NCBI RefSeq assembly: GCF_004570385.1
Contig: NZ_SPQL01000002.1
Location: 124,001 to 188,000 of the forward strand
Reading direction: 5' to 3'
From: Blastococcus sp. CT_GayMR19
GTDB lineage: Bacteria; Actinomycetota; Actinomycetes; Mycobacteriales; Geodermatophilaceae
Length of the DNA: 64,000 bases
The notes under the pieces are model-generated. The model saw nothing but the letters and a program-made list of their open reading frames with translations, searched no databases and was not told the origin of the DNA. Position 1 is the first letter of the stretch; each line of letters opens with the position of its first letter. Positions 50,388 to 59,657 of this stretch are shown in pieces. Position numbers and translations under genes: made by a program.

Positions 50388-51109
50388 GAGGACACGGTAC
50401 GACGGTTCGCCCGCACCCCCAGGACCACGCCGCCGATGGCCAGCAGCAGTGCGAGGAACGCCACGATCAGCGCCAGGGCGCCCGGCTCGGACGACGGGGA
50501 GGCGTGCCCGTGCTCCTCGGCAGCCGGCTCCGTGGTGGGGGCGGCCGCCGCGCCGGCGGCGAGCGTCAGGACGGGGGCCGGGCGCTCCGGCTCCGCCTGG
50601 CCCGCGACGGTCGGCTCGATCCAGGCCGCGTCGCTACCGTCGCTGTAACTCTGCACTGTTGGGAAGGCCAGGTTCTCGGCGTCCGGGAACGGGCCACCGG
50701 ACAGGGCGAACTCCTGGAACTCGCCCGGCGCGATGCCCCCGCCGTCCGCGGCCCGGAACTCGACCACCGAGACGTAGCTGGAGATCTCCTCGCCGTGCGC
50801 CTCGAGGGGCTCGGTGAGCTCGGCGGTCGTCGTCGTCGCGGTCCAGCCCGGCAGCGGCTGGACGCGCAGGGAGGCCATCGCGGCCTCCTCCGGGATCTGG
50901 ATGCGGAGCGAGACGGTGTTAGCCGTGTCGCTCTCGTTGGGCACGCGGAACGTCAGCTTGCCGAAGCCGCCGGGTGCGGCGTCGGACGATGCGACCGTGA
51001 CGTGGGCCGACGCGGCGCCGCCGCCGACGGCAACGACGCCGGTCGCCAGTGCGAGGACGACGGCGAGACGGGACACGGGGCGGGGCAGGGACACGGAACT
51101 CCAGTTCAT
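50384..51109 (-). CDS. YcnI-family (DUF1775) copper-binding protein
   Basis: 241 residues. Signal peptide ending ASAHVTV: the mature chain starts with His, the copper-binding histidine brace residue of YcnI. Domain motifs FRVPNESDTANTVSLRIQIP and GWT follow. A C-terminal helix (ALALIVAFLALLLAIGGVVLG) anchors it. Next to CopC-CopD and SCO genes, consistent with copper handling. Confidence 0.92.
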   Translation of the reverse strand: MNWSSVSLPRPVSRLAVVLALATGVVAVGGGAASAHVTVASSDAAPGGFGKLTFRVPNESDTANTVSLRIQIPEEAAMASLRVQPLPGWTATTTTAELTEPLEAHGEEISSYVSVVEFRAADGGGIAPGEFQEFALSGGPFPDAENLAFPTVQSYSDGSDAAWIEPTVAGQAEPERPAPVLTLAAGAAAAPTTEPAAEEHGHASPSSEPGALALIVAFLALLLAIGGVVLGVRANRRTVSS

Positions 51110-51141
51110 CGGGACTGCTGGGACGACGGGCCGGGAACGCG

Positions 51142-52923
51142 TCAGCGCACCGGGAAAGCGGTTCGGGCGGTCGTGGCGGTGAACTCGTCCAACCGGACGG
51201 TCACGGCGAGGGTCCAGGTGCCGGCCCCGGGAATGCTCATGCCGTCGCCCACGTAGTGCCCTGGCCCGGCTGGCTCGAGGTCGACGTCCAGCGGGCCGAG
51301 TTCCTGGGACGGCTCGGCGAGGGTCACCGAGATGGCCGCCGGCTGGGTGGGCCGGCCGGAGTCGTCGAACAGGTACACGTGCAGCGTGTTGGCGCCGGCG
51401 CGGGCGGGGTCCACCGAGATCTGCACGCTCCCCGAGGGACCGGCGTTCCCCTCGAGGGGCAGCAGGACGTCCACCGGCCGGTCCACCGCCGAGCGCGCCG
51501 GCGGAGTGCCGACGAGCACGGCCGACAACGCCAGCACCACGGCCGCGACGGCCACCTCGACGAGCACCGACCGGCGCAGGGCGGGCACGTGCTCGACCGC
51601 GCCCGCCGTCTGGATCCGCTCGCGAACGGCGACGGGACCGTCGACGGGCGCCCGGGCAGCGCCGGGTGCGCCCGCGAACGCGCTCGCGGGAACGCTGCGC
51701 CGGGCGGGCGGCCGGGCCCGGCGGATCCCGAGTCGCTGGTGCACCCACATCCGGGACACACCGGCCGCCGCGAGCGCCACCGCGACCAGGACCAGCTTGG
51801 CGACGAGCACCCAGCCGTAGGTCGTGACGAACAGCGCCGCCGGCGAGCCCACCTCCCGGACCGCCTGCACCGTGCCGCTGACCACCAGGGCGGCCACCGC
51901 CGCGAACGCGAGCCGCGACCACGGCGGCAGCACCGCGGCGACCTCGCGGCCGGGCGTCGGCGGCCGCAGCACCACCAGCAGCAGACCCGTCAGACCACCC
52001 AGCCAGATCGCCATGGCCGCGACGTGGACGACGGCGGCCGCGACCGCCAGGCCCGGCCAGGGTCCGGCGACCGGATGACCGGTGGCCGCCGTGCCCACGA
52101 CGACACCGGCCGCCAGCAGCCCGGCGACGACGGCCCGTGCGACCGACGGGCACGTACCGCGGCGCCACGCCGGGGCCAGGACCGCCGCCAGGCCGAGAGC
52201 CAGCACCGCGCGAGCCAGGAGCGCCCGGCCGGCACCCGACTCGGCCGTCGCGGCAAGGAGCGACGGCTGGAAGGCGGTCGCCAGGCTGCTCGCAGCGGCG
52301 TACGGGCCCTGCACGAGGAAGCTCACGACCGAGGCGGTTGCCACCGCCCCCGCTCCCCAGCCGGCCAGCCGGCCCAGCCGGTGCGACGCCCAGCCGGCCG
52401 GCCAGCAGACCAGCGCGAGGACGGGCACCCCGATGGCGAGGGCGACGCCGGCGAAGCCGGCCCACCGTGCGGCCGGGAGCGCGGCGGCGACGCCGGGGTC
52501 GGTGGCGGGGTCGGCCGCTGCGTCGGTCACCAGATCCGCGTCGCCGACGACGAACGAGTAGGCCCCGGAGATCGGGTGCGAGTCGGCCGAGATGACCCGG
52601 TAGGTGACGAGGTAGCCGCGATCGACGGGGAGCTCGCCGCCGGGGTCGAGCGTGAGGATGCCGTCGTCCACCGAGGCGGTGGTCGGCTGCACCGTCCCGT
52701 CCGAGTGCACGAGGCGGGCGTAGCCGGCCCCGAGGGAGACCGGTTCGCTGAAGCGAAGGGTGATCCGCTCCGGCGCATCCTCCAGCCGGGCGCCCTCCGC
52801 CGGGTCCGTGGAGACCAGCTCCGCGTGGGCCGCCGCCGGCGGTGCCGTGCCCACCCCGGCCGCGAACCAGCCGGCCAGCAGGGTGATCAGGATCAGCCAG
52901 GACGGGAACCCCGCCCGCCTCAC
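51142..52923 (-). CDS. CopC-CopD fusion copper-resistance protein
   Basis: 593 residues from GTG. Signal peptide ending AAAHAELVSTDPAEGA starts the CopC domain (N-terminal His brace) with RITLRFSEPV and SADSHPISGAYSFVV. Eight membrane helices of CopD follow (about 150-400, with GHPVAGPWPGLAVAAAVVHV and WLGGLTGLLLVV). A C-terminal beta domain (about 490-590, like FixH/YtkA) ends the protein. Proposed role: copper import across the membrane. GTGA overlap with the anti-sigma gene. Confidence 0.92.
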   Translation of the reverse strand: MRRAGFPSWLILITLLAGWFAAGVGTAPPAAAHAELVSTDPAEGARLEDAPERITLRFSEPVSLGAGYARLVHSDGTVQPTTASVDDGILTLDPGGELPVDRGYLVTYRVISADSHPISGAYSFVVGDADLVTDAAADPATDPGVAAALPAARWAGFAGVALAIGVPVLALVCWPAGWASHRLGRLAGWGAGAVATASVVSFLVQGPYAAASSLATAFQPSLLAATAESGAGRALLARAVLALGLAAVLAPAWRRGTCPSVARAVVAGLLAAGVVVGTAATGHPVAGPWPGLAVAAAVVHVAAMAIWLGGLTGLLLVVLRPPTPGREVAAVLPPWSRLAFAAVAALVVSGTVQAVREVGSPAALFVTTYGWVLVAKLVLVAVALAAAGVSRMWVHQRLGIRRARPPARRSVPASAFAGAPGAARAPVDGPVAVRERIQTAGAVEHVPALRRSVLVEVAVAAVVLALSAVLVGTPPARSAVDRPVDVLLPLEGNAGPSGSVQISVDPARAGANTLHVYLFDDSGRPTQPAAISVTLAEPSQELGPLDVDLEPAGPGHYVGDGMSIPGAGTWTLAVTVRLDEFTATTARTAFPVR

Positions 52924-53567
52924 GCGGGGACCCTCAGCCCGCGCACCGGGCGGGCCTCGCCCCGGCGGCGCCCGCGCCAGGCCGCCGTCGCCACCAGCAC
53001 CACCCCGACCAGGAGGAGCAGGTGTGCCACCGCCCGGTCGGCGTGCACGTGTCCGGCGGCCAGGTCGGCCAGCGTGACCGGGACGAGGAGGGCGGCGAAC
53101 GTGGCGAGGAACGGCAACCCGCCGACCGCGAGGCGCGGGGCGGCCGACACCGCCAGGAAGGCGGCCGCGACCGCGAGGTTCCAGGCGCCCGTCTCGTGCG
53201 CCACGTGCACCGGCGCGCTCATGGCGGCGGCGCCGGAGGACAGGGCCGGCCAGGCGAGCCCGGCCTGCGCGACCGCGGTGGCCAGCAGGGCCAGGCGCAC
53301 GGTGGCGTCCGCGAGCCGGGACCGCGCGGCGGCCGCGGCGCCGGGCAGCTCGCGGGGCAGCGCCGTGAGGACGACGGCCGTGAGATCGGGCACCTGCGGC
53401 GCCTCGGCCAACCGCGCCCGGCGGGTCACCACGGCGGCGGATTCTGCCCACTGCACGCACGGGGCGCACGCGGCGAGGTGCTGGTCCAGCGCCTCCTCGG
53501 GCATGCCGAGGGGCTCGCCGTCGAGCCGGGCGGAGAGGGCCTCGCGGACGGAGGAACAGGACGCCAT
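52920..53567 (-). CDS. Zinc-finger anti-sigma factor with membrane domain
   Basis: 215 residues. N-terminal zf-HC2 zinc-binding anti-sigma domain, LDQHLAACAPCVQWAE with His30, Cys34 and Cys37, then six hydrophobic helices. Divergent from the ECF sigma gene 69 bases away. It is the first gene of the copper operon, so copper genes and the regulator are transcribed together; copper or envelope stress is the likely signal. Confidence 0.85.
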   Translation of the reverse strand: MASCSSVREALSARLDGEPLGMPEEALDQHLAACAPCVQWAESAAVVTRRARLAEAPQVPDLTAVVLTALPRELPGAAAAARSRLADATVRLALLATAVAQAGLAWPALSSGAAAMSAPVHVAHETGAWNLAVAAAFLAVSAAPRLAVGGLPFLATFAALLVPVTLADLAAGHVHADRAVAHLLLLVGVVLVATAAWRGRRRGEARPVRGLRVPA

Positions 53568-53636
53568 GCTGCATTGGTCGTTCCGCCACGCCCTCTGGTT
53601 CCCGGCCGGGTTGCATCGGGCAACGAAGATGGAGTC

Positions 53637-54200
53637 ATGGACGAGCTGGCCGGCATCGCGGCGGACGCCGCGGTCGGCGATCCCCTGGCGGCGGCCGCCC
53701 TCGTCCGGGCGACCCAGTCGGACGTCTGGCGGCTGTGCGTGGCGCTCGGCGACCCCCAGTCGGCCGACGACCTGACGCAGGAGACCTACCTCCGGGCCTT
53801 CGCCTCGCTGCACCGGTTCGAGGGGCGCTCGTCGGTGCGCACGTGGCTGCTCGCCATCGCGCGGCGGGTCTGCGCCGATGCCGTCCGCTCGCGCCGACGG
53901 CGGCGTCTGACCCTGGTCCGCGAGGAGCGTGAGCTCGAGAGCCTTGCTCCCGCTCCCGGCGGGGACCCGGTGGCCGACGGCGCATCGGTCACCGATCTGC
54001 TGGCGCGGCTGGACGGCGACCGCCGCGAGGCCTTCGTGCTGACGCAGCTGCTCGGCCTGCCCTACGCCGAGGCCGCCGAGGTGGCCGGCTGTCCCGTCGG
54101 CACCATCCGATCCCGGGTCGCCCGTGCCCGCGCGGACCTCGTCGAGTCCCTCGGCGGGGTGAGAATCCCCGCCGAACGGAGCGACGCCCGCCACAACTGA
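53637..54200 (+). CDS. ECF sigma factor (SigC/SigL-like) of the copper operon
   Basis: 187 residues. Region 2 DVWRLCVALGDPQSADDLTQ with ETYLRAFASLHRFEG and SVRTWLLAIARRVCAD; region 4 LLGLPYAEAAEVAGCPVGTI with RSRVARARADL. Divergent from its zinc-finger anti-sigma factor across a 69-base promoter region. It probably drives both directions. Confidence 0.9.
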   Translation: MDELAGIAADAAVGDPLAAAALVRATQSDVWRLCVALGDPQSADDLTQETYLRAFASLHRFEGRSSVRTWLLAIARRVCADAVRSRRRRRLTLVREERELESLAPAPGGDPVADGASVTDLLARLDGDRREAFVLTQLLGLPYAEAAEVAGCPVGTIRSRVARARADLVESLGGVRIPAERSDARHN

Positions 54201-54305
54201 GCGTTGCCGTGGGACCGGCCCGCCCGTCGCCACCTATGCTCCCCGACGGCCGTGCGTCCGCCTCCCGGCGACGGCGACCGGTCCAGACCCGAGACGGAGC
54301 CACGC

Positions 54306-54923
54306 GTGCCCTTCAGCCTGACCCCCAAGGACTCGAGCTTCTACCCGCTGTTCACCGCCTCGGCGGAGAACCTCGTGGCGGCCACGGAAGTCCTCGGTCA
54401 GTTCGTCCATGACCACGCGCGACGCGCTGAGCTCAACGACCGGCTCCGGGAGCTCGAGCATTCCGGCGACCAGTCGACGCACGCGATCTTCCGGCAGCTC
54501 AACACGAGCTTCGTGACGCCGTTCGACCGCGAGGACATCTACAAGCTCGCCAGCAACCTCGACGACGTCATGGACTTCGTCGAGGCGGCGGCCGACCTCG
54601 TCGTCCTCACCGGTCTGGGCACCCTGCCGGCGGAGATGCACCAGCAGGTGGAGCTCCTCCAGCGCGCGGCGCAGACGACCGCCGAGGCGATGCCGCGGCT
54701 GCGCTCGCTGAAGGGCCTCTCCGACTACTGGATCGAGATCAACAGCATCGAGAACGAGGCGGACAAGCTCTACCGCCGGCTGCTCTCCCGCCTCTACAGC
54801 GGCGAGTTCGACGCGCTGGAGATCCTCAAGCTGAAGGAGGTCGCCGACCAGCTCGAGGAGGCGGCCGACGCGTTCGAGCACGTGGCCAACGTGGTCGAGA
54901 CCATCAGCGTCAAGGAGTCCTGA
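54306..54923 (+). CDS. DUF47 (PhoU-like) protein
   Basis: 205 residues from GTG. All-helical; FYPLFTASAENLVAATEVLG and STHAIFRQLNTSFVTPFDRE with DIYKLASNLDDVMDFVE match the DUF47/Pit accessory family. Six bases separate it from the pit gene. DUF47 proteins are thought to modulate the Pit transporter. Confidence 0.93.
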   Translation: MPFSLTPKDSSFYPLFTASAENLVAATEVLGQFVHDHARRAELNDRLRELEHSGDQSTHAIFRQLNTSFVTPFDREDIYKLASNLDDVMDFVEAAADLVVLTGLGTLPAEMHQQVELLQRAAQTTAEAMPRLRSLKGLSDYWIEINSIENEADKLYRRLLSRLYSGEFDALEILKLKEVADQLEEAADAFEHVANVVETISVKES

Positions 54924-54929
54924 CCCCGT

Positions 54930-55931
54930 ATGGACGCGGCCTTCATCGGTCTGGTCGTCATCATCCTGGTGGCCCTGGCGTTCGACTACACCAACGGCTT
55001 CCACGACGCGGCCAACGCCATCGCGGTCGCCGTCTCCACCAAGGCGCTGACCCCCCGGGCGGCGCTGGCCCTGGCGGCGGTGATGAACCTGGTCGGGGCA
55101 CTCCTCTCGACCGAGGTCGCCAAGACCGTCGGTTCGGGGATCATCGATCCGCCCGAAGGCGGGAACGGGCTGGAGATCGTGTTCGCCGCCCTGATCGGGG
55201 CGATCACCTGGAACATGATCACGTGGTACTTCGGGCTGCCCTCGTCGTCGTCGCACGCCCTCATCGGCGGGCTGGTGGGCGCCGCGCTGGCCGCGGCGCA
55301 CTCGGTGCAGTGGATGGGGGTGTTCGAGAAGGTCATCATCCCGATGATCGTCTCGCCGCTGGTCGGGTTCGGGCTGGGCTACCTGTTCATGCTCGCCATC
55401 CTGTGGGCCTTCCGGAGCGCGAACGTATCGAAGGCCAACCGCGGCTTCCGGTACGCGCAGATCGCCAGTTCGGCCACGATGGCGCTGGGCCACGGCATCC
55501 AGGACGCCCAGAAGACGATGGGCATCATGACGCTGGCGCTGTTCACCGCCGGTGAGATCGACACCTTCGAGGTGCCGTTCTGGGTGGTCCTCTCCGCTGC
55601 CGCGGCGATCAGCGCCGGCACCTACGCCGGCGGCTTCCGGATCATGCGCACCATGGGACGGCGGATCATCCAGCTCACGCCCGCCGGCGGCTTCTCGGCC
55701 CAGACCGTGGCCTCGAGCGTCATGGTGACGACGGCGACCGTCTTCGCCGTCCCCGTGTCGACGACGCACATCACCACCACCTCGATCATGGGCGTCGGCG
55801 CAACCCGCCGGCTCTCCGCGGTGCGGTGGGGCGTCGCCGGCAACATCGTCGGAGCCTGGGTGGTCACCCTGCCCGCCGCCGGCGCCGTGGCCGCCGTGGC
55901 GTTCTGGCTCACCGACGCCGTCGTCGGCTAG
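54930..55931 (+). CDS. pit: Low-affinity inorganic phosphate transporter, Pit family
   Basis: 333 residues, about ten membrane helices. The PiT signature GFHDAANAIA is at residues 26-35, with internal duplication visible (TWNMITWYFGLPSSSSHALIGG near the first half, VPVSTTHITTTSIMGVGA in the second). Imports phosphate-metal complexes by proton symport. Co-transcribed with the DUF47 gene. Confidence 0.95.
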   Translation: MDAAFIGLVVIILVALAFDYTNGFHDAANAIAVAVSTKALTPRAALALAAVMNLVGALLSTEVAKTVGSGIIDPPEGGNGLEIVFAALIGAITWNMITWYFGLPSSSSHALIGGLVGAALAAAHSVQWMGVFEKVIIPMIVSPLVGFGLGYLFMLAILWAFRSANVSKANRGFRYAQIASSATMALGHGIQDAQKTMGIMTLALFTAGEIDTFEVPFWVVLSAAAAISAGTYAGGFRIMRTMGRRIIQLTPAGGFSAQTVASSVMVTTATVFAVPVSTTHITTTSIMGVGATRRLSAVRWGVAGNIVGAWVVTLPAAGAVAAVAFWLTDAVVG

Positions 55932-55941
55932 GAATCCGATC

Positions 55942-57351
55942 GTGACCGGCGCTCGTCCCGAGCCGGTCGCGCTCGGCACGGCCCAGGGCCGGTGGCTGGT
56001 CGCCGTCACCGTCCTGGCGTCGGGCATGGCGTTCGTCGACGGCACCGCCGTTCAGGTCGCGCTCCCGGCGATCGGCGGCGAGCTGGACGCGTCGCTGTCC
56101 GGGCTGCAGTGGACGATCTCGGGCTACACCCTCGCGCTGGCGTCGCTGATCCTCCTCGGGGGCTCGCTGGGCGACCGCTACGGACGGCGCCGCGTGTTCC
56201 TCGTCGGCGTCGCCTGGTTCGCCGTGGCCTCCCTGGTCTGCGGCCTGGCCCAGACGACCGGCCAGCTGGTGGCCGCCCGGGTCGTGCAGGGCGTCGGGGG
56301 TGCGCTGCTGACCCCCGGCAGCCTGGCCCTCATCCAGTCCTCGTTCCGGCCCCGCGACCGGGCCAAGGCCATCGGGCTGTGGTCGGCGCTGGCCGGCATC
56401 GCGGGCCTGATCGGCCCGTTCCTCGGCGGGGTGCTGGTGGACGTCGCCAGCTGGCGCCTGGTGTTCCTGCTCAACGTGCCGGTGGCGGTGCTGATCCTCT
56501 CGGTGGCCGGCCGGCACGTCCCGGAGAGCCGCGATCCCGCCCACCACTCCCGGTTCGACCACCTGGGGGCGGCGCTGGGTGCACTGGCCCTCGGCGGGGT
56601 CACCTACGCCCTGATCGGAGCGGGTGAGAGCCTGACGCGGCCCGACGTCCTCGTCTCCGCGGCCCTCGGCCTGACGGCGGGCGCTGCCTTCGTCGTGCGG
56701 GAGCGGCGGGCCACCGACCCGATGCTGCCGCTGCGGCTGTTCACGGAGCGCCAGTTCACCGGGGCCAACCTGGCCACCTTCGCGGTGTACGGCGCCCTGG
56801 GCGGCAGCGGCCTCTTCCTGGTGCTGCAGCTCCAGACCGTGCTCGGGTACGACGCCACCGGGGCCGGAGCGGCGATGCTGCCCTCCATCCTGCTCATCAC
56901 CCTGCTCTCCCCCACGGCCGGCGCGGTGGCGACGCGCATCGGCCCACGGCTGCCGATGACCGTCGGACCGCTCGTCGTGGCCGCCGGCACGCTGCTCCTC
57001 GCCGGAGTCGACGGCGACCGGTCCTACGTGGTCGAGGTGCTGCCCGGCTCGCTGCTGCAGGGCCTCGGGATGGCGATCGTCGTGACGCCGCTGACGGCGA
57101 CCGTGCTGGCCGCTGCGCCCGACGCCCTCGCGGGCATCGCCAGCGGAGTGAACAACGCGACCGCCCGGGCCGCCCAGCTGCTGGCGGTCGCGGCGCTGCC
57201 GGTCGCGGTCGGCCTCTCCGGCGACGACTACGCCCAGCCGCTCACCCTCACCGCCGGGTACCGGATCGCGATGGTGGCGTGCGCCGTGGCGTTCGCCGTG
57301 GGCGGTGCGATCTCCTGGTGGACCATCCGGAACGACGTCCTGGCGGGCTGA
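55942..57351 (+). CDS. MFS transporter, DHA2 (14-helix drug exporter) family
   Basis: 469 residues from GTG. VAVTVLASGMAFVDGTAVQV ALPAIGGELDA is the DHA2 start with D-x-x-x-V-x-x-A-L-P; motif A is seen as GSLGDRYGRRRVFLVG and motif C as LAGIAGLIGPFLGGVLV. Fourteen helices fit. Likely a drug or metabolite exporter; specificity unknown. It follows pit by 10 bases but is probably functionally unrelated. Confidence 0.93.
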   Translation: MTGARPEPVALGTAQGRWLVAVTVLASGMAFVDGTAVQVALPAIGGELDASLSGLQWTISGYTLALASLILLGGSLGDRYGRRRVFLVGVAWFAVASLVCGLAQTTGQLVAARVVQGVGGALLTPGSLALIQSSFRPRDRAKAIGLWSALAGIAGLIGPFLGGVLVDVASWRLVFLLNVPVAVLILSVAGRHVPESRDPAHHSRFDHLGAALGALALGGVTYALIGAGESLTRPDVLVSAALGLTAGAAFVVRERRATDPMLPLRLFTERQFTGANLATFAVYGALGGSGLFLVLQLQTVLGYDATGAGAAMLPSILLITLLSPTAGAVATRIGPRLPMTVGPLVVAAGTLLLAGVDGDRSYVVEVLPGSLLQGLGMAIVVTPLTATVLAAAPDALAGIASGVNNATARAAQLLAVAALPVAVGLSGDDYAQPLTLTAGYRIAMVACAVAFAVGGAISWWTIRNDVLAG

Positions 57352-57402
57352 TCCCGCACGGTGGGACGGCCGGTGGCATATCTCCATCGGTCTGGTAGAC
57401 AT

Positions 57403-57492
57403 ATGCCCGTGGCGGCGACGGCGGTGCTCCTGGTGGGGCGGATCCACGTCGACCTGCAGCGCGTCTGCACGGCCACCTGTCCGGGCTGCTGA
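57403..57492 (+). CDS. Short leader peptide (actinobacterial Cys-rich RHVDL type) upstream of TSUP gene
   Basis: 29 residues: starts MPVAATAVLL and continues VGRIHVDLQRVCTATCPGC. The R-x-H-V-D-L-x-R-V-x-x-x-x-C pattern is that of the small leader peptides before sulfur-assimilation genes in actinobacteria, where cysteine codons near the end sense Cys-tRNA supply. TAGACA at 57396-57401 directly before the ATG suggests a leaderless transcript. It lies 95 bases before a TSUP permease gene. Confidence 0.75.
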   Translation: MPVAATAVLLVGRIHVDLQRVCTATCPGC

Positions 57493-57587
57493 ACGCCCGC
57501 GCCTGACCGGCGCACCCCTGTTCGTCCAGCGATGAGCCGCGCTCCCCCGCGCGCCCCGCAGCCCGTGAGACCCGGAGTACATCCCCC

Positions 57588-58592
57588 GTGAAGACCCTCG
57601 TCCTGCTCGCCCTCGTCGGCCTGGGCGCCCAGCTCGTGGACGGCAGCCTGGGCATGGCCTACGGCGTCACCTCCACCACCCTGCTGCTCGCCATCGGCAC
57701 CAACCCGGCGGCCGCGTCGGCGACGGTGCACTTCGCCGAGATCGGCACCAGCCTGATGTCGGGCCTGGCGCACTGGAAGTTCGGAAACGTCGACTGGAAG
57801 GTCGTCGCCAAGATCGGCCTTCCGGGCGCCGTGGGCGCCTTCGCGGGGGCTCACGTCCTGTCCAGTCTGTCCACCGCCGTCGCCGCGCCGGTCATGTCGC
57901 TGATCCTCCTCGCGCTCGGTGTCTACCTCCTCGTGCGCTTCACCTTCCGCGGGCTCGACCGCCGGCATCTCGGCAAGCCCATGCGCAAGCGCTTCCTCGG
58001 CCCGCTCGGCCTGGTCGCCGGCTTCGTGGACGCCACCGGCGGCGGCGGCTGGGGTCCGGTCGGCACGCCCGCGATCCTCGCCAGCGGCCGGATGGAGCCG
58101 CGCAAGGTGATCGGCTCGATCGACACCTCGGAGTTCCTGGTCGCCGTCGCCGCGAGCCTCGGCTTCCTGCTGGCGCTCGGTTCGCAGGGCATCGACGCCG
58201 TCTGGGCACTCGGGCTCCTCGCCGGCGGACTCGTCGCCGCCCCGCTGGCCGCCTGGCTGGTCCGCCACGTGCCGCCGCGGATGCTCGGCTCGCTGGTCGG
58301 CGGCATGATCGTGCAGACCAACACCCGCACCCTGCTGAACAGCGACCTGATCGACGCGTCCGACCCGGTCCGCTACACGGTCTACGCGCTGATCCTCGCC
58401 GTCTGGGCGGCCGCGGTGGTCCACTCGTTCCGCCAGTACCGCAAGGACCGCGCGTTCGAGTCCGCCGAGGCGGTCGCCGCCGAGGCCGAGGTCCAGGCGA
58501 ACGTGGTCGCCGCTCCCGAGGACGTCCCCGCCCTCGACCGGCGCGTCCAGGACCGGATCCCGGCCGGGCGGCCGAGCGCACCCCGGGACTGA
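57588..58592 (+). CDS. TSUP (TauE/SafE) family sulfite/sulfonate-type permease
   Basis: 334 residues from GTG, with GGAG 10 bases upstream. About eight helices; LGAQLVDGSLGMAYGVTSTT, GLPGAVGAFAGAHVLSSLST, GFVDATGGGGWGPVGTPAIL and VIGSIDTSEFLVAV match the TSUP family. The cysteine-rich leader upstream supports a role in sulfur-compound transport. Confidence 0.92.
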   Translation: MKTLVLLALVGLGAQLVDGSLGMAYGVTSTTLLLAIGTNPAAASATVHFAEIGTSLMSGLAHWKFGNVDWKVVAKIGLPGAVGAFAGAHVLSSLSTAVAAPVMSLILLALGVYLLVRFTFRGLDRRHLGKPMRKRFLGPLGLVAGFVDATGGGGWGPVGTPAILASGRMEPRKVIGSIDTSEFLVAVAASLGFLLALGSQGIDAVWALGLLAGGLVAAPLAAWLVRHVPPRMLGSLVGGMIVQTNTRTLLNSDLIDASDPVRYTVYALILAVWAAAVVHSFRQYRKDRAFESAEAVAAEAEVQANVVAAPEDVPALDRRVQDRIPAGRPSAPRD

Positions 58593-58596
58593 TCCC

Positions 58597-58618
58597 CCGC
58601 TTCCGGTACCGAAAGCGG
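58597..58618. terminator. Bidirectional terminator
   Basis: CCGCTTCCGGTACCGAAAGC ending GG forms a 22-base palindrome with one mismatch, extended by flanking GATCC/GGATC. It lies between convergent genes ending at 58592 and 58620. Confidence 0.75.
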
Positions 58619-58619
58619 A

Positions 58620-59597
58620 TCAGGAGGCGGCCAGCAGGCGGGCCTCGAGGTCGGCGGGGAGGCCGGGTGTCGGGCGGTTCGCGGGCATCGGGAGCCGCTC
58701 GTTCGCCCGCTGCCAGGCCCAGGTGTCGGCCACGGACTCGGCCGGCGGGCGGCTCGGCAGGCCCAGTTCCCGCGCGCGGGTCGTGTCGACGTCCCAGGCG
58801 GTTCGGGCGGTCTCGGCGGGCAGCCAGAACGGCAGGTGCAGCCACGGCTCCACGCCGGCCGCCAGCAGCCGCTCCTCGCTCACCGGCACCCACTCCGCGT
58901 CGCTGCCGGTGACCTCACGGCAGAGGTCGAGCACGGCGCCGAACGTGGTCATCCCGGCCGGGCCGGTCGCGTTCACCGCGCCGCCCTGCCCGCGCTCGGC
59001 CATGTCGACCAGCCACCCGGCCAGATCGCGGGCGTCGACGGCGGCCATCGGCTGGTCCAGCGCGTCGGGGACGACGACGCGGCCGCCGCGGGCGATGCGT
59101 CCCAGCCACCAGCCGAGGCGATGGATGGGGTCGTGCGGGCCGATGATCAGCCCGGCCCGCACGGTGAGGAAGCGGTCGCCGAGGACCGCCGCGAGAGTCC
59201 GCTCGGCGTCGGCCTTGATCGGGCCGTAGTCGTCGTCATCGGTGGTCCACACCGGCTCGGACTCCTCGGGCCCCAGTGGGCCGGGCGGCCAGTTCGCGTA
59301 GGCGTTGAGGCTGCTCACGAAGGCGTACCCGCGGACGTCGGGGAGCGCGGCGGCGGCGTTGCGGGCTGCCGCCCGGGTCTGGCACGACGTGTCGACGACG
59401 AGGTCGGGCGCCCAGCCGTCGAGCGCGGCCGGCAGTGCCGCGGGGTCGTCGCGGTCGCCGTGCAGGGCTCGGGCGCCCGCCGGGGGCTCGCCGGAGATCC
59501 CCCGCGTGAACGTGGCGACGTCGTGGCCGCGTCCGAGCGCCGCCGTCGCGACGTGCCGGCCGAGGAAGGAGGTGCCACCGAGGACGAGGAGCCGCAT
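58620..59597 (-). CDS. NAD(P)-dependent epimerase/reductase-type SDR
   Basis: 325 residues. Extended-SDR Rossmann start MRLLVLGGTSFLGRHVA, VVDTSCQTRAAARNA, AFVSSLNAYAN, and the YGPIKADAE (Y-x3-K-like) catalytic region. Resembles plant/actinobacterial reductase-like SDRs. Substrate unknown. Start chosen at the ATG that gives the canonical Rossmann beginning; an in-frame ATG 3 codons upstream exists. Confidence 0.87.
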   Translation of the reverse strand: MRLLVLGGTSFLGRHVATAALGRGHDVATFTRGISGEPPAGARALHGDRDDPAALPAALDGWAPDLVVDTSCQTRAAARNAAAALPDVRGYAFVSSLNAYANWPPGPLGPEESEPVWTTDDDDYGPIKADAERTLAAVLGDRFLTVRAGLIIGPHDPIHRLGWWLGRIARGGRVVVPDALDQPMAAVDARDLAGWLVDMAERGQGGAVNATGPAGMTTFGAVLDLCREVTGSDAEWVPVSEERLLAAGVEPWLHLPFWLPAETARTAWDVDTTRARELGLPSRPPAESVADTWAWQRANERLPMPANRPTPGLPADLEARLLAAS

Positions 59598-59657
59598 GCA
59601 GGTCACTCCAGCGGAGCGGCTCCCCCATCGTCCAGCCGGTTCGCGGCCGGCGGAAAC

